64,000 bases of DNA from Nocardia suismassiliense. Lineage in GTDB: Bacteria; Actinomycetota; Actinomycetes; Mycobacteriales; Mycobacteriaceae. Under the pieces are notes generated by a model, which had not been told where the DNA came from, did no database searches, and saw only the letters and a program-made list of their open reading frames with translations. The stretch spans positions 1,076,349 to 1,140,348 of the forward strand of contig NZ_LT985361.1 in NCBI RefSeq assembly GCF_900269665.1. Direction: 5' to 3'. The translations under genes and the position numbers were made by a program. Positions 61,431-64,000 of the stretch are shown one piece after another; the stretch's first letter is position 1, and the number at the start of each line of letters is the position of its first letter.

Positions 61431-62154
61431 GCGGTGGGCCAGTGTAGTAGGCGCTGCCGCGATGGCCCAAATGGGGGAGCGGGCGCGTCGCGAGTCCGCC
61501 GCTGCCGCGGTGCGCGGGTGTCGGCGAGTGATGGCAATCCTGCGCCGAGACTTGTTGTGGCGCCTGGTAACGCGGGACGTCTGGCGCACGATCTTGTCGG
61601 TAAACATTTGGTACCCAACTTTGTTCATCGCGCCGATAATTGGCTACCATCCAATCATGTTGGCTAGCAATGTCTTTGGATTTGCGGGGGGTGAGGGGTC
61701 TGAGCTCGGGTGCGTGCGCCGGTGGGGTGAGCGGGCAGGCGCGCGGCCGAGGATCGGTGGGCCGGTCGGCCGGTCTCCTCGGGTGAACGTTGCTGCGACG
61801 CTGTCGAATTGGGGGAACGGGTATGCGCCGAAGCTTGGTTGCGAGATGTTTGCTGTAACAGTAAACCAACCCGGTCAGTTACCTGACTCGTCGGTTTGCC
61901 GCGTGTCGGATGGGGTTTCCGGGTACGGTGACGACTTGATGAATTCCGAAAGAATCGCCGACTGGTCCGGTGATTCGGAATTCGGCTTATCGTTGATGTG
62001 CCCGAACTTGTCGCGACCGGTCCGGCCGATCGCGGCTTCCCTGAACACAACGCCGCGGGAGGCAGATCCGAGACAAAGGAATACCCGGGTGCGCACCCCC
62101 TGCGGTGCACCCGGGCAGGAAAACTATACCAGCTGGTGTGTTTCAGGTTTTTCG
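61431..62154. other. gene-poor region between tRNA-Lys and the TetR operator
   Basis: No convincing gene. Open frames on both strands are low in codon bias, lack ribosome sites and shadow one another. There is a hairpin-forming GAATTCCGA/TCGGAATTC pair around 61940-61982, and a strong CCCGGGTGC/GTGCACCCGGG hairpin at about 62084-62115. It may contain decayed sequence. Confidence 0.55.
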
Positions 62155-62199
62155 CAAGTTTTCGTACCGAAAGTTTGAAACTGGGCGAAAACCCGGTTT
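62155..62199 (+). promoter_or_regulatory. tandem inverted repeats upstream of the butyrolactone-receptor-type TetR
   Basis: Two adjacent imperfect palindromes: CAAGTTTTCG...CGAAAGTTTG (62155-62177) and AAACTGGG-CGAAAA-CCCGGTTT (62178-62199). They lie 94-138 bases before ATG 62293, over the likely promoter. AAAC...GTTT-ended sites resemble autoregulatory elements of gamma-butyrolactone receptors. Confidence 0.55.
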
Positions 62200-62292
62200 G
62201 AAGTATTGATAAAACTCATAACTTCGCGCCAAGGGCCCGTTCCTTTGGGGGTGGCTGTTTGGCGGCGAGTAGGCTTCGGAGGCGTTTCGAGC

Positions 62293-62958
62293 ATGGCACG
62301 GCAGCAAGAGCGGGCCCGCCGGACACGTGCGGCGATTATCAGGTCCGCCGCCGTTGAGTTCGGGAAGAGCGGCTATGCCGCTGCATCGCTCAACCGCATA
62401 TTGGAAGGGTCGCGTGCCACCAAGGGCGCCATGTACTTCCATTTCGATTCCAAGGAAGATCTCGCGCGCGCCGTACTGGAGACGGCGGTCGAACGCTATC
62501 GCGCATCGGCCGAGCGTTGGCTCGGCCGAACGGATCTCGGACCACTGGACATCATGCACGGCATGATCGACGAGATGGCACTACGGCTCGAACACGACAT
62601 CATCGTGCAAGCCGAATACCGGTTGATCATCGAACCGGACTTCTATCGAGACGTGCAAAGCGGTGGCGGACGGATCCTCGGGCGCGCCACCCGCGCGCTC
62701 ACCGTGCGCGCCATCGATCAGGGACAGCTGCGCGCCGACGCGGACGCCGACCGATTCACCCGCACGCTGACCGCCGCACTGGCCGGCCAGCGCTACCTGG
62801 TCGACGCGCAGGGCACCGGCATCGACCTGCGCGCCCGCTTCGAGGAAGCACTCGAGGTCGTCGTCGAGTCCATGGCCACCCCGGAATGGACCGAGAAGTT
62901 CCGCAACGACGGCTGGCGCACGCGCGCCCGGCTCGAAGAGCTCAGTTTGGGCCTTTGA
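62293..62958 (+). CDS. TetR-family regulator, gamma-butyrolactone receptor (ScbR/AfsA-receptor) type
   Basis: A 221-aa regulator: MARQQERARRTRAAIIRSAAVEFGKSGYAAASL, then GSRATKGAMYFHFDSKEDLARAV. The LNRI...ATKGAMYFHFDSKEDLA helix-turn-helix is that of butyrolactone-autoregulator receptors (ArpA/ScbR group), known to control antibiotic or development genes in actinomycetes. GGAGG lies ten bases before ATG 62293; an earlier start in the same frame is possible. No biosynthetic partner (AfsA type) is present in the window. Confidence 0.85.
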   Translation: MARQQERARRTRAAIIRSAAVEFGKSGYAAASLNRILEGSRATKGAMYFHFDSKEDLARAVLETAVERYRASAERWLGRTDLGPLDIMHGMIDEMALRLEHDIIVQAEYRLIIEPDFYRDVQSGGGRILGRATRALTVRAIDQGQLRADADADRFTRTLTAALAGQRYLVDAQGTGIDLRARFEEALEVVVESMATPEWTEKFRNDGWRTRARLEELSLGL

Positions 62959-62967
62959 CCAGCCGGT

Positions 62968-62997
62968 TTGGGAAACGAGTCCGGTCTGTCATAAGCT
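62968..62997 (+). promoter_or_regulatory. promoter of the tRNA-Glu/Asp/Phe cluster
   Basis: TTGGGA (62968-62973), an 18-base spacer and TAAGCT (62992-62997) lie about 57 bases ahead of tRNA-Glu, in the gap after the TetR stop. Confidence 0.5.
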
Positions 62998-63053
62998 AAC
63001 CGGGCTCCCAACGGACAGCCGTTGAAGCCGGTTCCGGAGAAATCCGGAGACGA

Positions 63054-63126
63054 GCCCCCTTCGTCTAGCGGCCTAGGACGCCGCCCTTTCAAGGCGGTAG
63101 CGCGGGTTCGAATCCCGTAGGGGGTA
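63054..63126 (+). tRNA. tRNA-Glu (anticodon TTC)
   Basis: Acceptor GCCCCCT/AGGGGGT with discriminator A; anticodon loop CTTTCAA (TTC); T-loop GGTTCGAATCC. First of three tandem tRNA genes. Confidence 0.96.
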
Positions 63127-63154
63127 CGGTCTTCGGACCGTTGGTAGTACGCAA

Positions 63155-63228
63155 GGCCCTGTGGCGCAGTTGGTTAGCGCGCCGCCCTGTCACGGCGGAG
63201 GTCGCGGGTTCGAGTCCCGTCAGGGTCG
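63155..63228 (+). tRNA. tRNA-Asp (anticodon GTC)
   Basis: Acceptor GGCCCTG/CAGGGTC with discriminator G; D-loop GTTGGTTAGC; anticodon loop CTGTCAC (GTC); T-loop GGTTCGAGTCC. Confidence 0.96.
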
Positions 63229-63287
63229 CAAAAGAGGCGCCGGAGCAATCCGGCGTTTCGCGTATGGCATTCAACTCGGGTGCCTGC

Positions 63288-63361
63288 GGCCAGGTAGCTC
63301 AGTTGGTACGAGCGTCCGCCTGAAAAGCGGAAGGTCGCCGGTTCGATCCCGGCCCTGGCCA
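63288..63361 (+). tRNA. tRNA-Phe (anticodon GAA)
   Basis: Acceptor GGCCAGG/CCTGGCC with discriminator A; anticodon loop CTGAAAA (GAA); T-loop GGTTCGATCC. Last of the Glu-Asp-Phe cluster. Confidence 0.96.
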
Positions 63362-63368
63362 CTCGGAA

Positions 63369-63421
63369 GCGAGGGAACTCTGCGCGCAAAGTACGCGCGC
63401 TGGAGCTCCCTCGCCTTTTTT
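63369..63421 (+). terminator. intrinsic terminator of the tRNA cluster
   Basis: GCGAGGGA (63369-63376) pairs with TCCCTCGC (63407-63414), with an inner GCGCGC stem, and is followed by six T. A second small hairpin, GTGGGGT/ACCCCAC, follows at 63427-63443. Confidence 0.88.
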
Positions 63422-63667
63422 GTTTTGTGGGGTGCAACCCCACACCCGCTCGGCGGGGCTTCGCCCCCCGAACCTCCGCATCGTGGTTGCGTTGGTGGGC
63501 TGCTGCGGATTTGGCTGCGACGTGCTCGACGGGGCTTCGCCTCCGAATCCACCCATCAAGTCCCGGCGGCGCCAGTTGGTGTTCGCGAGTGGGACTTGGG
63601 GGCGGGGAAGTGCGAGTAGTGGCTGCGTGATGTCCCGGTGGGTAGTCGTCCGTAGGCTGGGAGGGAC

Positions 63668-63795
63668 ATGGTGGCTCTCTTACTGGCGCTTGCAGGGTTT
63701 GCGGTGCTGGATTCCTTGGATGTGCTGTTGGTGGGCGTTACTACGGCGGTGGTGGCGGACAGTCGGCTGGGGCGGCGGTCGCCGGTGCCGGGTGG
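63668..63795 (+). CDS. N-terminal part of a membrane protein, broken at a G-rich junction
   Basis: ATG 63668, three bases after GGGAGG, opens [19 protein letters not shown], a strongly hydrophobic membrane-protein start continuing to about residue 42 (RRSPVPGG). At about 63795 a run of G residues begins and the frame runs on into sequence that encodes GuaA in another frame. The original protein is therefore truncated or mis-joined here. No family is assigned; a polytopic integral-membrane protein is likely. Confidence 0.55.
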
Positions 63796-63864
63796 GGGGG
63801 GGTGTTATCGTGGGGGTTTTCTGGCGCTCGCAGGGTGGGGGGCCTGCGGGGCGGCCGGGGTGCC

Positions 63865-64000
63865 GAATTGGTCGAGCCGCTGCGTCTGCTGTTCAAGGAC
63901 GAGGTGCGCGCGGTCGGCCGCGAGCTCGGGCTGCCCGAGGAGATCGTCGGCCGCCAGCCGTTCCCCGGACCCGGTCTCGCCATCCGCATCGTCGGCGAGG
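63865..64000 (+). CDS. guaA: GMP synthase (glutamine-hydrolysing), internal/C-terminal fragment
   Basis: The frame at 63865 encodes [18 protein letters not shown], then [15 protein letters not shown], the conserved dimerisation-domain segment of GuaA, and runs off the window end. GuaA aminates XMP to GMP. The normal upstream part (ATP-pyrophosphatase and amidotransferase domains) is absent; the ~25 bases before it (encoding GLRGGRGA in this frame) fit GuaA poorly. Either an assembly junction or a gene break lies just upstream. Confidence 0.85.

Noticed and set aside
61462..62178. A 238-codon plus-strand frame and several minus-strand frames after tRNA-Lys
   Set aside because: Mixed low-complexity content, no ribosome site, poor third-position bias, and mutual overlap; no protein family is recognisable.

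Overview
The window is a chromosomal segment of a high-GC mycolic-acid actinobacterium, most likely Nocardia or a close relative. The evidence is uniformly GC-rich codon use, many GTG starts, leaderless promoters, mycothiol and lipomannan genes, ESX/type VII-type substrates and dense short-chain dehydrogenase and acyl-CoA genes. The genus is an inference; no rRNA is present. The backbone follows the Mycobacterium tuberculosis block purL-Rv0807-purF-purM-Rv0810c-Rv0811c-Rv0812-Rv0813c-sseC2-cysA2-thiX-lmeA-glnR-mshD-pst-phoY2-Rv0822c-Rv0823c-desA1 (order recalled from knowledge). This makes local insertions easy to see.

Layout. 1-13952: the purL end, two paralogous membrane alpha/beta hydrolases, a CPBP protease, a serine hydrolase, a TetR/FAD-oxidoreductase pair, a hypothetical gene between direct repeats, a PhyH dioxygenase, a sterol-carrier-like gene, a Pip/YhgE-like membrane protein, and purF. 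14602-20142: an oligopeptide ABC transporter lying between purF and purM. 20364-26012: purM, DUF3073, asparaginase, MOSC, ygfZ and pabC. 26184-32600: cydABDC with an upstream leader ORF and palindromes, then a structured RNA gene carrying a 12-codon ORF. 32646-36739 (minus strand): nitrobindin with a 31-aa membrane microprotein, then a sulfur operon (DUF4395, cysA2, sseC) behind a polycysteine leader ORF, then thiX and lmeA. 36935-46189: glnR, mshD, pstSCAB with a PHO-box-like repeat, a secreted protein, a type VII secretion substrate pair and phoU. 46291-49955: an LCP ligase and dus. 50053-52618: a compact four-gene type VII-associated cassette. 52892-58880: lipid-catabolism genes including a thiolase remnant. 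59335-63361: desA1, DUF937, tRNA-Lys, a butyrolactone-receptor-type TetR, and tRNA-Glu/Asp/Phe. 63668-64000: the start of a membrane protein running into a guaA fragment across a G-rich, probably artefactual junction.

How the genes work together. Purine synthesis (purL, purF, purM, guaA) frames the region. Cytochrome bd and its CydDC exporter sit beside a haem nitrobindin, which suggests a respiratory and nitrosative-stress module. The sulfurtransferase operon appears to be gated by cysteine supply through leader translation. PstSCAB, PhoU and GlnR link phosphate and nitrogen control. The most interesting non-standard elements are the RNA/micro-ORF gene at 32.4 kb, the polycysteine attenuator at 35.3 kb, and the two type VII-associated insertions at 43.5-45.4 and 50.0-52.6 kb.
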